From: Mesobacillus persicus
GTDB lineage: Bacteria; Bacillota; Bacilli; Bacillales; Cytobacillaceae
Direction of reading: 5' to 3'
DNA: 64,000 nt
NCBI RefSeq assembly: GCF_900109925.1
Contig: NZ_FOBW01000012.1
Coordinates: forward strand, 1-64,000
Made by a program: the position numbers and the translations under genes. Shown in pieces: positions 35,330 to 42,847 of this stretch. Below the pieces are notes generated by a model. That model saw only the letters and a program-made list of their open reading frames with translations, was not told the DNA's origin and searched no databases. The first letter of the stretch is position 1; the number at the start of each line of letters is the position of its first letter.

Positions 35330-36784
35330 ATGGATCATAAAAAGATTGCGCAGGAGTTGTTGGTGGCGCTTGGTGGTCAGGAGAATGTTGCGGCTGCGGC
35401 GCATTGTGCGACTCGTTTGCGGCTTGTATTGAATGATGAAAGTATTGTGGATAAAGCAACGCTTGATAGTATGGATGTTGTGAAAGGGACCTTTTCGACA
35501 GGTGGTCAGTTTCAGGTGATTCTTGGTTCAGGAACGGTGAATGAGGTTTACAAGCATTTTGCCGAGCTCTCTGGTCAAACCGAAATGTCGACGAGCGACG
35601 TTAAGGATGCGGCTTCGAAGAAATTGAACCCGCTTCAACGCTTTGTAAAAATGCTATCGGATATTTTCGTACCTATCATTCCAGCGATTGTTGCCGGCGG
35701 TTTGTTAATGGGGATCAATAATATCCTTACCGCTCCAGATTTATTTATTGAAGGAAAGTCATTGGTTGATGCCAACCCTGAAATGGCGGATCTAGCGGCG
35801 CTGATAAATACATTTGCCAATGCTGCCTTTGTATTTTTACCGATACTAATTGGTTTTTCAGCCACGAAACGGTTTGGAGGAAATCCATTCCTTGGCGCGA
35901 CACTCGGGATGTTGATGGTTCACCCAGATTTATTGAATGGCTACAACTACGCGGCTGCGGTGCTTGATGATTCTGTACCAGTATGGAACATTTTTGGCTA
36001 TGAAATTGAAAAGGTAGGCTATCAAGGGTCTGTGCTTCCTGTCCTTGTCGCGTCTTACATTCTAGCAAATATTGAAACTTTCTTGCGTAAAAAGGTCCCA
36101 TCTGCCTTAGATAACCTTTTAACACCGCTCTTTTCAATTTTTATCACAGGTCTTCTAACATTTACATTTGTCGGTCCATTAACACGTTCAGCAGGTGATT
36201 TACTGACGAGTGGAATCGTTTGGATGTATGACACAACTGGCGCCGTCGGTGGTTTGATTTTTGGTTTGGCTTATGCGCCAATCGTTATCACCGGGATGCA
36301 CCATAGCTTCATTGCTGTTGAAACTCAGCTCCTTGCTGATCTCGCCAAGACGGGCGGATCGTTCATCTTCGTTATTGCCGCGATGTCGAATATCGCTCAG
36401 GGAGCTGCGACACTTGCTGTTTTAAAAACAACAAAGGATGCAAAGGTAAAAGGAACGGCTTCTGCTGCTGGAATCTCCGCCTTATTAGGGATTACCGAAC
36501 CAGCGATGTTTGGTGTGAACTTGAAGTTGCGCTATCCATTCATCGGGGCCATCATTGGTTCCGGCGTCGGTTCTGCGTTTGTCACATTCTTCAAGGTAAA
36601 AGCAACCGCCCTAGGTGCAGCAGGTCTTCCAGGAATTATCTCGATTCGTCCAGATACAATTGTTTCATATATTATCGGGATGGCCATTGCTTTTGCGGTA
36701 GCCTTTGTGGTCACGATTATTTTAGCTAAAAGAGATGCAAAAAAAGCGATGAAACAATCAGCGTCAGAACAGGCAGCCGCGTAA
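35330..36784 (+). CDS. scrA: Sucrose-specific PTS enzyme IIBC
   Basis: 484 residues. The N-terminal IIB domain has its phosphorylated cysteine in AAAHCATRLRL (about residue 26). A IIC membrane domain of about ten helices follows, with GITEPAMFGVNLKLRYPF near the C-terminus. It imports sucrose and phosphorylates it to sucrose-6-phosphate. There is no IIA domain, so a glucose-type IIA from elsewhere must supply the phosphate. AGAGGAGG precedes the ATG. Confidence 0.92.
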   Translation: MDHKKIAQELLVALGGQENVAAAAHCATRLRLVLNDESIVDKATLDSMDVVKGTFSTGGQFQVILGSGTVNEVYKHFAELSGQTEMSTSDVKDAASKKLNPLQRFVKMLSDIFVPIIPAIVAGGLLMGINNILTAPDLFIEGKSLVDANPEMADLAALINTFANAAFVFLPILIGFSATKRFGGNPFLGATLGMLMVHPDLLNGYNYAAAVLDDSVPVWNIFGYEIEKVGYQGSVLPVLVASYILANIETFLRKKVPSALDNLLTPLFSIFITGLLTFTFVGPLTRSAGDLLTSGIVWMYDTTGAVGGLIFGLAYAPIVITGMHHSFIAVETQLLADLAKTGGSFIFVIAAMSNIAQGAATLAVLKTTKDAKVKGTASAAGISALLGITEPAMFGVNLKLRYPFIGAIIGSGVGSAFVTFFKVKATALGAAGLPGIISIRPDTIVSYIIGMAIAFAVAFVVTIILAKRDAKKAMKQSASEQAAA

Positions 36785-36829
36785 AAGGCTGTTTCCCAAA
36801 AGTCTGAAACAAAGTTTAAGGTTATAAAG

Positions 36830-36858
36830 AAGAGGAGAATCTTAGGGTTCTCCTTGAT
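36830..36858 (+). terminator. Weak hairpin between scrA and scrB
   Basis: AGGAGAATC pairs with GGTTCTCCT, with a short T-rich tail. It may reduce read-through or protect the upstream mRNA. Confidence 0.45.
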
Positions 36859-36920
36859 TTATTTAGCATTAGCTAAGGCGTCTAATGGCCCTTTTGCTTT
36901 TCAAATAGGAGTGAGACAGC

Positions 36921-38399
36921 ATGGAATGGACAAAAGAGCAACGATACAGGAGCATGGATGATGTTACAGACGAGGAGATTCAGGGTTTAGCCCGATTGGT
37001 AGACCAATGTCCGTGGCGTCAGACTTTTCATATTCAGCCGGTGACGGGGCTTTTAAATGACCCAAATGGTTTTGCTTATTTTAACGGAGAATATCATTTG
37101 TTTTATCAGTGGTTTCCGCTTGGACCGGTCCATGGGTTAAAGCACTGGTATCATACGAAGTCCAAGGATCTTGTGCATTGGGAAAACGTTGGCCTTGCGA
37201 TTGAGCCGTCGAATGAGTTCGACAGCCATGGGGCTTATTCTGGCAGTGCGATCGAGCATAATGGCAAGTTGTTTCTCCTATATACGGGAAATACTCGTGA
37301 TGAAAATTGGAATCGGCACCCGTACCAGTGTTTAGCGGTGATGGATGAAGATGGAAAGGTGACGAAATTGGATGCGCCGGTGATTGCAAATGTTCCTGAG
37401 GGCTATACCGAGCATTTTCGTGACCCTAAGGTTTGGAAGGCTGGGGATGAGTTTTATACAGTGATTGGTGCTCAAAGAGAGAATGAGACGGGGTGCGTGG
37501 TTTTCTATCGTTCGCACAATTTAAGAGATTGGCAGTTTGCTGGTGAAATGAAGACTGAGCTTGGCGAAGACTTCGGTTATATGTGGGAGTGCCCAGACTA
37601 TTTTGAGCTCGATGGTCAAGGGGTGTTTGTTTTTTCACCGCAAGGGTTGGAACCTGAAGGTGATTTTTATCAAAATATTTATCAATCTGGTTATGTTGTT
37701 GGTCGCTCGCTAGATTTAGAGACTGGTGAACTCTCTCATGGGGCTTTTCATGAGTTGGATCGTGGCTTTGATTTTTATGCACCGCAAACGACGGTAGATG
37801 CTCAGGGACGCCGGATTTTAGTCGGTTGGATGGGCTTGCCGGAGATTGATTATCCGACTGATAAAAATGGCTGGGCCCATTGTTTGACGTTGCCCCGCGA
37901 GTTATCTGTGCGTGACGGAAAATTGATTCAAGAGCCGGTTGCTGAGCTAGAGTTGCTTCGTGGTGAAAAGGTCGAGGGCAGTGGCGTTCTGGCGAATGAT
38001 TATCTTCCACTTGAAGGCTTTGAAGGGGAAGTGTATGAACTGAACGTTGAATTCTCTGGAAGCAGTGCCGCTGAGTTTGGCGTGGAGCTACGAGTTGGTG
38101 AGGGCGAAAAGACGGTGATTAAATATGATGCCGTTGCGAAGAAAGTCGTGTTTGACCGTACCCATTCTGGGCAAGCTTTTGCTGAGGAGTATGGAACCGT
38201 ACGTAAGTGTAGCTTAGAAGCTGAGACGATTTCGTTCCGCATCTTTGTTGACGCCTCTTCCGTTGAAGTGTTTGTCAACGATGGCGAGGAAGTTTTTACA
38301 GGAAGGATTTTTCCTGGTAAAAATAGTACAGGAATTCGCATATTTGCTCATGGTGGCGAAACAAATGTGAAAGCTGTTAAGTGGGACATGGAGAAATAG
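36921..38399 (+). CDS. scrB: Sucrose-6-phosphate hydrolase (GH32)
   Basis: 492 residues. GH32 motifs are the nucleophile region LLNDPNGFAYFNGEYHLFYQ, the transition-state stabiliser FRDPKVW and the acid/base MWECPDYFEL. The C-terminal beta-sandwich ends in VDASSVEVFVNDG. It splits sucrose-6-phosphate to glucose-6-phosphate and fructose in the cytoplasm. It has no signal peptide. AATAGGAGTGAG gives the RBS. Confidence 0.93.
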   Translation: MEWTKEQRYRSMDDVTDEEIQGLARLVDQCPWRQTFHIQPVTGLLNDPNGFAYFNGEYHLFYQWFPLGPVHGLKHWYHTKSKDLVHWENVGLAIEPSNEFDSHGAYSGSAIEHNGKLFLLYTGNTRDENWNRHPYQCLAVMDEDGKVTKLDAPVIANVPEGYTEHFRDPKVWKAGDEFYTVIGAQRENETGCVVFYRSHNLRDWQFAGEMKTELGEDFGYMWECPDYFELDGQGVFVFSPQGLEPEGDFYQNIYQSGYVVGRSLDLETGELSHGAFHELDRGFDFYAPQTTVDAQGRRILVGWMGLPEIDYPTDKNGWAHCLTLPRELSVRDGKLIQEPVAELELLRGEKVEGSGVLANDYLPLEGFEGEVYELNVEFSGSSAAEFGVELRVGEGEKTVIKYDAVAKKVVFDRTHSGQAFAEEYGTVRKCSLEAETISFRIFVDASSVEVFVNDGEEVFTGRIFPGKNSTGIRIFAHGGETNVKAVKWDMEK

Positions 38400-38481
38400 G
38401 GCTAGCTGAGTTTAGCTGCCCTTTCCGGTTAAGATAGGGGTCGCTCCCCTCGTCCGGATATCAAGATGTGAGGTGTTAGAA

Positions 38482-39447
38482 ATGGGAAAACTGTTTTCAA
38501 TTGGTGAGGTATTGATTGATTTTATCCCTCATGAAAAAGGGGTGGCCTTAAAGGACGTAGTCTCGTTTGAGCGAGCTCCGGGTGGGGCGCCGGCCAATGT
38601 GGCTGCTGCGGTTGCCAAGTACGGTCAGAAATCGGCGATGATATCTAAATTAGGGAAAGATGCGTTCGGTGACTTCTTAGTTGAGAAACTTGAAGAGGCT
38701 GGTGTGGAGACGGATAAAATCTACCGCACGGAGGAAGCGAATACGGCCTTAGCCTTTGTCTCGTTGAAGGAAAATGGAGAGCGAGACTTTTCCTTTTATC
38801 GCAACCCATCGGCAGATTTGCTTTTAGACGAGGAAGAAGTTCATTCTGCGTGGTTTGAAGCAGGGGATCTTCTCCACTTTTGCTCAGTCGATTTAGTTGA
38901 GAGCCCGATGAAGCAGGCGCATAAAAAAGCGATTGCGGCTGTGTCGGAGGCAGGAGGGCTTGTTTCGTTTGATCCTAACGTTCGTCTGCCATTATGGAAG
39001 CGAGCGGAGGACTGCCGTTCTGCGATTTTGGAATTTTTACCGTTAGCGGATATTGTAAAGGTGTCTGATGAAGAGCTTGAATTTATCACTGGGATAAAAG
39101 ATGAGGGGAAAGCGATTCAATCATTGTTTGTTGGGAAAGTGAAGGCGGTTGTCTACACGAAAGGCGCTGACGGCGCAGATTTATACCTGAAGGGGGATAA
39201 GTTCGAGTCTAGTGGCTTTTCTGTTGAACCCGTTGACACGACCGGTGCAGGCGATGCATTCATCGGCGGGTTGTTGTATCAATTGCTAGAATTACAGGCA
39301 AACCCAGGCAACGTCGAGGAAGTACTGCAGAATCATCAAGCAAACATCCTCCAGTTCGCTAACGCCAGCGGAGCCCTCACCACAACAGGAAAAGGAGCCA
39401 TATCCGCCCTACCAACCCTAGAGCAAATTCGTGCATTGATTGGGTGA
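38482..39447 (+). CDS. scrK: Fructokinase (PfkB family)
   Basis: 321 residues. The N-terminal PfkB motif is GGAPANVAAAVAKYG and the C-terminal catalytic motif is DTTGAGDAFIGGLLYQL. It phosphorylates the fructose released by ScrB, completing the pathway. The start at 38482 is 6 bp after GAGGTG; a GTG at 38473 overlaps the RBS. Confidence 0.92.
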   Translation: MGKLFSIGEVLIDFIPHEKGVALKDVVSFERAPGGAPANVAAAVAKYGQKSAMISKLGKDAFGDFLVEKLEEAGVETDKIYRTEEANTALAFVSLKENGERDFSFYRNPSADLLLDEEEVHSAWFEAGDLLHFCSVDLVESPMKQAHKKAIAAVSEAGGLVSFDPNVRLPLWKRAEDCRSAILEFLPLADIVKVSDEELEFITGIKDEGKAIQSLFVGKVKAVVYTKGADGADLYLKGDKFESSGFSVEPVDTTGAGDAFIGGLLYQLLELQANPGNVEEVLQNHQANILQFANASGALTTTGKGAISALPTLEQIRALIG

Positions 39448-39452
39448 TGATT

Positions 39453-39498
39453 GGGGACGGTTCTCTTGCTTCCTTCTAGGAAGCAGAGGAACCGTCCC
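39453..39498. repeat. REP-like palindrome between convergent genes
   Basis: GGGGACGGTTCTCTTGCTTC(C) and its inverted copy fill the space between the scrK stop and the FrnE-like stop, 5 bp from each. No other terminator is visible here. Confidence 0.92.
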
Positions 39499-39503
39499 TA
39501 CTT

Positions 39504-40208
39504 TTATTTCTTAGGAATTTCGCAGCCGTCATCGTCACAGACGGCGTTGTCTTGTCCGTTAAGGACGGTGACTTCGTCTGCTTCTGCGATGACTTTTTGT
39601 AGTGCTTCTACGAATACTTCGGTAGGTTGTGCACCTGTAAGGGCGTATTTATTATTGAAGAGATAGAACGGAACGCCGGTAACGCGATACTGCTTCGCTA
39701 GCTCTTCATCCGCACGGACTTCATCCGTCATCGCATCACTTGCAAGCATTGCAGTTACAGCTTCACGCTCTAATCCAACTTCTACTGCCAACTCTGTTAA
39801 TGTCTCATGGTCGCCAATATGTTTGGATTCTGTGAAGTACGCTTGTAGAATTCGTTCGGTCATCTCGATCATTAACCCTTTGGTTTTCGCGAACATCGTC
39901 AAACGGTGGGCGTCAAAAGTATTGGTTAAGATGAGGGTATCCATCTGATAATCTAACCCAACTTCTTTTGCCATACGCACCATGTTTTGGGTGTTAGCTT
40001 TCGCCTGTTCGATACTCATCCCATACTTTTGAGCTAAGGCTTCATACATGTTTTTGTTCACGTTTTTCGGCGTGTTCGGGTCCAATTCGAAGCAACGATA
40101 AGTAACCTCGAAAGGGTGATCTATTTTCTTAAGGGCGTCCTCCAGACGCCTCTTGCCAATATAGCAAAATGGTCAAGCAAAATCAGTCCACATTTCAATT
40201 TGCAACAT
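39504..40208 (-). CDS. FrnE/DsbA-like oxidoreductase with in-frame TGA at the active site (candidate selenoprotein)
   Basis: 234 residues if TGA is read through. From ATG 40208, preceded by GGAGGGAACAGATC, the frame reads MLQIEMWTDFA, then TGA (40173-40175), then PFCYIGKRRLEDALKK...CFELDPNTPK, and continues to a TAA at 39504. FrnE-family proteins have CPFC at precisely this place, so the TGA replaces the first catalytic cysteine (codon 12) and would give a Sec-Pro-Phe-Cys redox centre. The rest of the gene is intact, with the second family motif TGVPFYLFNNKYALTGAQP near the C-terminus. The hairpin at 40131-40154 could be a SECIS element. The protein would act as a thiol or selenol disulfide oxidoreductase in the cytoplasm. 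A nonsense mutation is the competing explanation, leaving at most a 193-residue product without active site. Confidence 0.75.
40131..40154 (-). promoter_or_regulatory. Candidate bacterial SECIS hairpin
   Basis: In the mRNA, GGCGUC and GACGCC form a 6-bp GC-rich stem with loop UGGAG; a bulged A and an AAG/CUU pairing extend it below. The loop begins 28 nt after the UGA and has G as its second base. This fits the general bacterial SECIS pattern (loop about 16-37 nt after UGA, G among the first loop bases). Confidence 0.55.
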
Positions 40209-40280
40209 GATCTGTTCCCTCCAATCAATTAATCACCTCTAGTATATCTATTATTCCCTTGTTTCACTAATAATTGGTTT

Positions 40281-40301
40281 GGGGACGGTTCTTCTGCTTC
40301 C
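40281..40301. repeat. REP-like half-unit (forward)
   Basis: GGGGACGGTTCTTCTGCTTC(C) upstream of both the FrnE-like and the RAYT gene. Confidence 0.88.
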
Positions 40302-40618
40302 TCAATTGGGGATATTTGGATTGCCGAATAACTCAGGGGCCATGGAGGTAATTTGCACCGGAAAGGTTGTACTTCTATAGAGGGAAAATGTCGCCTCCAG
40401 CTTGGATAAGTTTCTTGATGAACTTAAGAGGATTTTGTATGATGTTGTCGAATGTTTATATCTGTAACACTTCTATTATCTCTTCTACAATCCTACAGTG
40501 TGTTTTATCTCCTAGTTAAAAATCTATCATTTCAAGGTGTGTCCAAATTCAAATTTTCAATTTCAATTCAAAAAGAGTAAGCGTAGGCGAAGGTTTTTTT
40601 ACTTCTGTCTTTGTACGC
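40302..40618. other. Gene-free interval upstream of the RAYT gene
   Basis: About 315 bp, bracketed by a forward and a reverse REP-like half-unit. No ORF with an RBS. Confidence 0.4.
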
Positions 40619-40647
40619 GGAAGCAAAAGAACCGTCCCCATGCTTCC
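40619..40647. repeat. REP-like unit directly before the RAYT gene (reverse)
   Basis: GGAAGCAAAAGAACCGTCCC followed by CATGCTTCC. The unit ends next to GGGGAG, the RBS of the transposase gene, so the element forms its mRNA leader. Confidence 0.9.
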
Positions 40648-40662
40648 GGGGAGTGATGTTTG

Positions 40663-41445
40663 ATGGCTCGTGGGCCTAGGGTGAAAAGTGAGAGTGGAAT
40701 TTATCATGTTATTTGGAAAGGGGCGAATAGGCAGGAATTGTTTCATGATGAAGAAGACAGTGTTGTGTTTTTCAACTTTATCGCAAAGTATAAGGTTCGA
40801 GCGGAGTTGAAGGTTTTTGCTTGGTGTTTTATGAGTAATCATGTACATCTCTTATTAAAAGAAGGCAATGAAGACTTAGCAGTGACTTTGAAACGGTTGG
40901 GTGTTAGCTATGTCTTGTATTATAACCGGAAATATGACACAACCGGGCATCTCTTTCAAGATCGCTATCGAAGTAGGGCAGTCGAGGATGTTGGCTACTT
41001 ACTAAGAGTCATCCGCTATATACACCAAAATCCAGTAAAAGCAGGTCTAATCAACCGGGTTGATGACTGGAAATGGAGTAGCTGTCAGGATTATTACGAC
41101 TTTAAAAATGGACTTCGAAAATTGGTTGATCGGGATTTCGTTTACGAGCTGTTTTCAGATCAGCCAACCGTTGCTAAGGAAAAGTTTAAAGAATTTAATG
41201 AGCTGGCACCATCTAATCAAGATGATTCATTCCTCGATGAAGGGGTCAAGAAGAGGTTAACAGATGATGAGGCGCGGATAGAGATAAAGAATGTTTTAGG
41301 TTTGGTTGAGATAGCTCAAGTCAAGGGCTTACCGCGTCTACAAAGGGATGAAGCGTTACGTAAAATTAAAAAGATAAAAGGAGTGACGCAACGTCAGGCT
41401 TCGAGAATTGTAGGTGTTTCAGTTAATCTTATTTATAAAGCTTAG
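40663..41445 (+). CDS. REP-associated tyrosine transposase (RAYT, Y1_Tnp family)
   Basis: About 260 residues. The N-terminal IS200-like Y1 transposase domain shows SGIYHVIWKGANRQELFHDEED, the HUH metal-binding motif in FMSNHVHLLLKEG, and the helix YLLRVIRYIHQNPVKAGL with the candidate catalytic tyrosine. A C-terminal extension of about 90 residues ends in a helix-turn-helix-like segment (GVTQRQASRIVGVSVNLIY). RAYTs act on single-stranded palindromic REP sequences and are usually immobile single-copy genes. Here the gene lies between REP-like units at 40281, 40619 and 41625, which argues that it handles this family. The start at 40663 follows GGGGAG by 9 bp. Confidence 0.9.
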   Translation: MARGPRVKSESGIYHVIWKGANRQELFHDEEDSVVFFNFIAKYKVRAELKVFAWCFMSNHVHLLLKEGNEDLAVTLKRLGVSYVLYYNRKYDTTGHLFQDRYRSRAVEDVGYLLRVIRYIHQNPVKAGLINRVDDWKWSSCQDYYDFKNGLRKLVDRDFVYELFSDQPTVAKEKFKEFNELAPSNQDDSFLDEGVKKRLTDDEARIEIKNVLGLVEIAQVKGLPRLQRDEALRKIKKIKGVTQRQASRIVGVSVNLIYKA

Positions 41446-41624
41446 GAACGGGGATTTTCTACGTCCTTTTTTTAAAAATGTTCGCTCACTATTACACGAG
41501 ACTATGGCTATGGCCAGACCGAAATCATCTAATTTGGGCCATCCCTTCGATCCGTAGGCTAACTCCCGGTATACTATGTCTATCAACTACGGTTGAAACA
41601 AGGTGCCGATGTCGAAGATGAATA

Positions 41625-41670
41625 GGGACGGTTCTTTTGCTTCCAATTTGGAAGCAAAAGAACCGTCCCC
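41625..41670. repeat. REP-like palindrome, full
   Basis: GGGACGGTTCTTTTGCTTCC and its inverted copy, between the RAYT gene and the DUF368 gene. Confidence 0.92.
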
Positions 41671-41731
41671 ATGCTCCAACATTTGTGGTAATCTAATGAA
41701 AGATTGATTTCGTAGTGAAAGGATTGAGCGT

Positions 41732-42547
41732 GTGTTTGAGTGGCGAAATATTTATAAAGGCATGATGATTGGTGCGAGTGATGTTGTTCCGGGTGTTAGC
41801 GGTGGAACTATCGCATTATTAGTAGGGATTTATGAAAGGTTAATTGAAGCAATAAACGGTGTGTTAACGAAGGAATGGAAAAAGCATGTTACCTTCTTAA
41901 TTCCTGTGGGATTAGGCGTGGGTATCGCGATTTTATCATTAAGCCATCTATTGAGCTGGCTGCTTGAAGTCTTCCCCCAACCGACCTTCTTCTTTTTTCT
42001 TGGATTGATTTTTGCGATTATCCCAACTTTGTTGGTTGAGGCTGATTATAAAAAAACCTTTGGCGCTAGACAGTATGTATTGTTACTAATCGCTACAATA
42101 GCTGTGGCTGCGACGGGTCTTGTAGGGGACGAGCAAGGGGTGGTCATGACCAATTTGGCTTTGAGTGATTATCTGTTTCTGTTTTTTGCGGGCTGGTTAG
42201 CGAGCTCAGCAATGATTTTGCCAGGAATAAGTGGCTCGATGGTGCTTTTATTATTGGGAGCTTATGTGACCGTGATTGAAGCGATTAAATCCTTGAATTT
42301 CTCGATAATTCTTGTTGTCGGCTTGGGAGTCGCCATTGGTCTGTTATTAACCAGTAAACTGATTCGTTATTTATTTTCTCATTACCGGGCTTCGACTTAT
42401 GCGATTGTGACAGGCTTTGTTGTCGGTTCGATTTTTGTCGTTTACCCTGGTTGGCCTGCTGACGTTCTGCTTATGACGATTAGCGTTCTTGCGTTCATCT
42501 GCGGTTTTGCAGCTGCTTATTTGCTTGGGAAGGTAGAGAGGGAATAA
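41732..42547 (+). CDS. DUF368 family membrane protein (probable undecaprenyl phosphate translocase, PopT-like)
   Basis: 271 residues, about eight transmembrane helices. The family signature near the N-terminus is GASDVVPGVSGGTIALLVGIYERLI, echoed by a second half motif SSAMILPGISGSMVLLLLGAY, showing the internal duplication. DUF368 proteins have been shown in other bacteria to recycle undecaprenyl phosphate across the membrane for wall synthesis. Start is GTG, with AAAGGATTGAG before it. A terminator follows, so it is monocistronic. Confidence 0.88.
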   Translation: MFEWRNIYKGMMIGASDVVPGVSGGTIALLVGIYERLIEAINGVLTKEWKKHVTFLIPVGLGVGIAILSLSHLLSWLLEVFPQPTFFFFLGLIFAIIPTLLVEADYKKTFGARQYVLLLIATIAVAATGLVGDEQGVVMTNLALSDYLFLFFAGWLASSAMILPGISGSMVLLLLGAYVTVIEAIKSLNFSIILVVGLGVAIGLLLTSKLIRYLFSHYRASTYAIVTGFVVGSIFVVYPGWPADVLLMTISVLAFICGFAAAYLLGKVERE

Positions 42548-42576
42548 GAAGCTAGCCTTTCATAAAATAAAATTCG

Positions 42577-42615
42577 AAGGTCTTTCACTTTCTAAAGTGG
42601 AAAGGCCTTTTTTTA
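42577..42615 (+). terminator. Terminator of the DUF368 gene
   Basis: AGGTCTTTCACTT pairs with AAGTGGAAAGGCCT, followed by TTTTTTT. Confidence 0.9.
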
Positions 42616-42734
42616 TGCGATAAGAAGCATCTTGTGTTTACCCCGGTCAATGAAGATTTTCCATCAAAAAGGTTCCTCTCCAGATAGCAGAATACGCTCT
42701 AATTGAATATTTAATTCAATGAATTTAGATTTTT

Positions 42735-42762
42735 TGAAACTTTATAATGTTATAATCGTATA
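42735..42762 (+). promoter_or_regulatory. SigW-type promoter for flotillin
   Basis: TGAAAC at 42735-42740, exactly 16 bp, then CGTATA at 42757-42762. This is the SigW (ECF) consensus. Flotillin operons in Bacillus subtilis are SigW-controlled, so context agrees. Confidence 0.85.
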
Positions 42763-42788
42763 AGAATATATAACTAGTTATAGATGCA

Positions 42789-42824
42789 GGGACGGTTCTT
42801 TTGGGAAGCAAAAGAACCGTCCCC
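42789..42824. repeat. REP-like palindrome in the flotillin leader
   Basis: GGGACGGTTCTTTT fused almost directly to GGAAGCAAAAGAACCGTCCC, a shortened palindrome lacking one TGCTTCC arm. It lies between the SigW promoter and the RBS. Confidence 0.88.
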
Positions 42825-42847
42825 AAACTTCGAGGGGGGAAGAGCGA

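Noticed and set aside
39504-40085. The 193-residue ORF as an independent DsbA-like gene
   Set aside because: It lacks an RBS and the active site. The frame continues upstream through one TGA to a well-placed RBS and ATG, so it is part of the longer gene.
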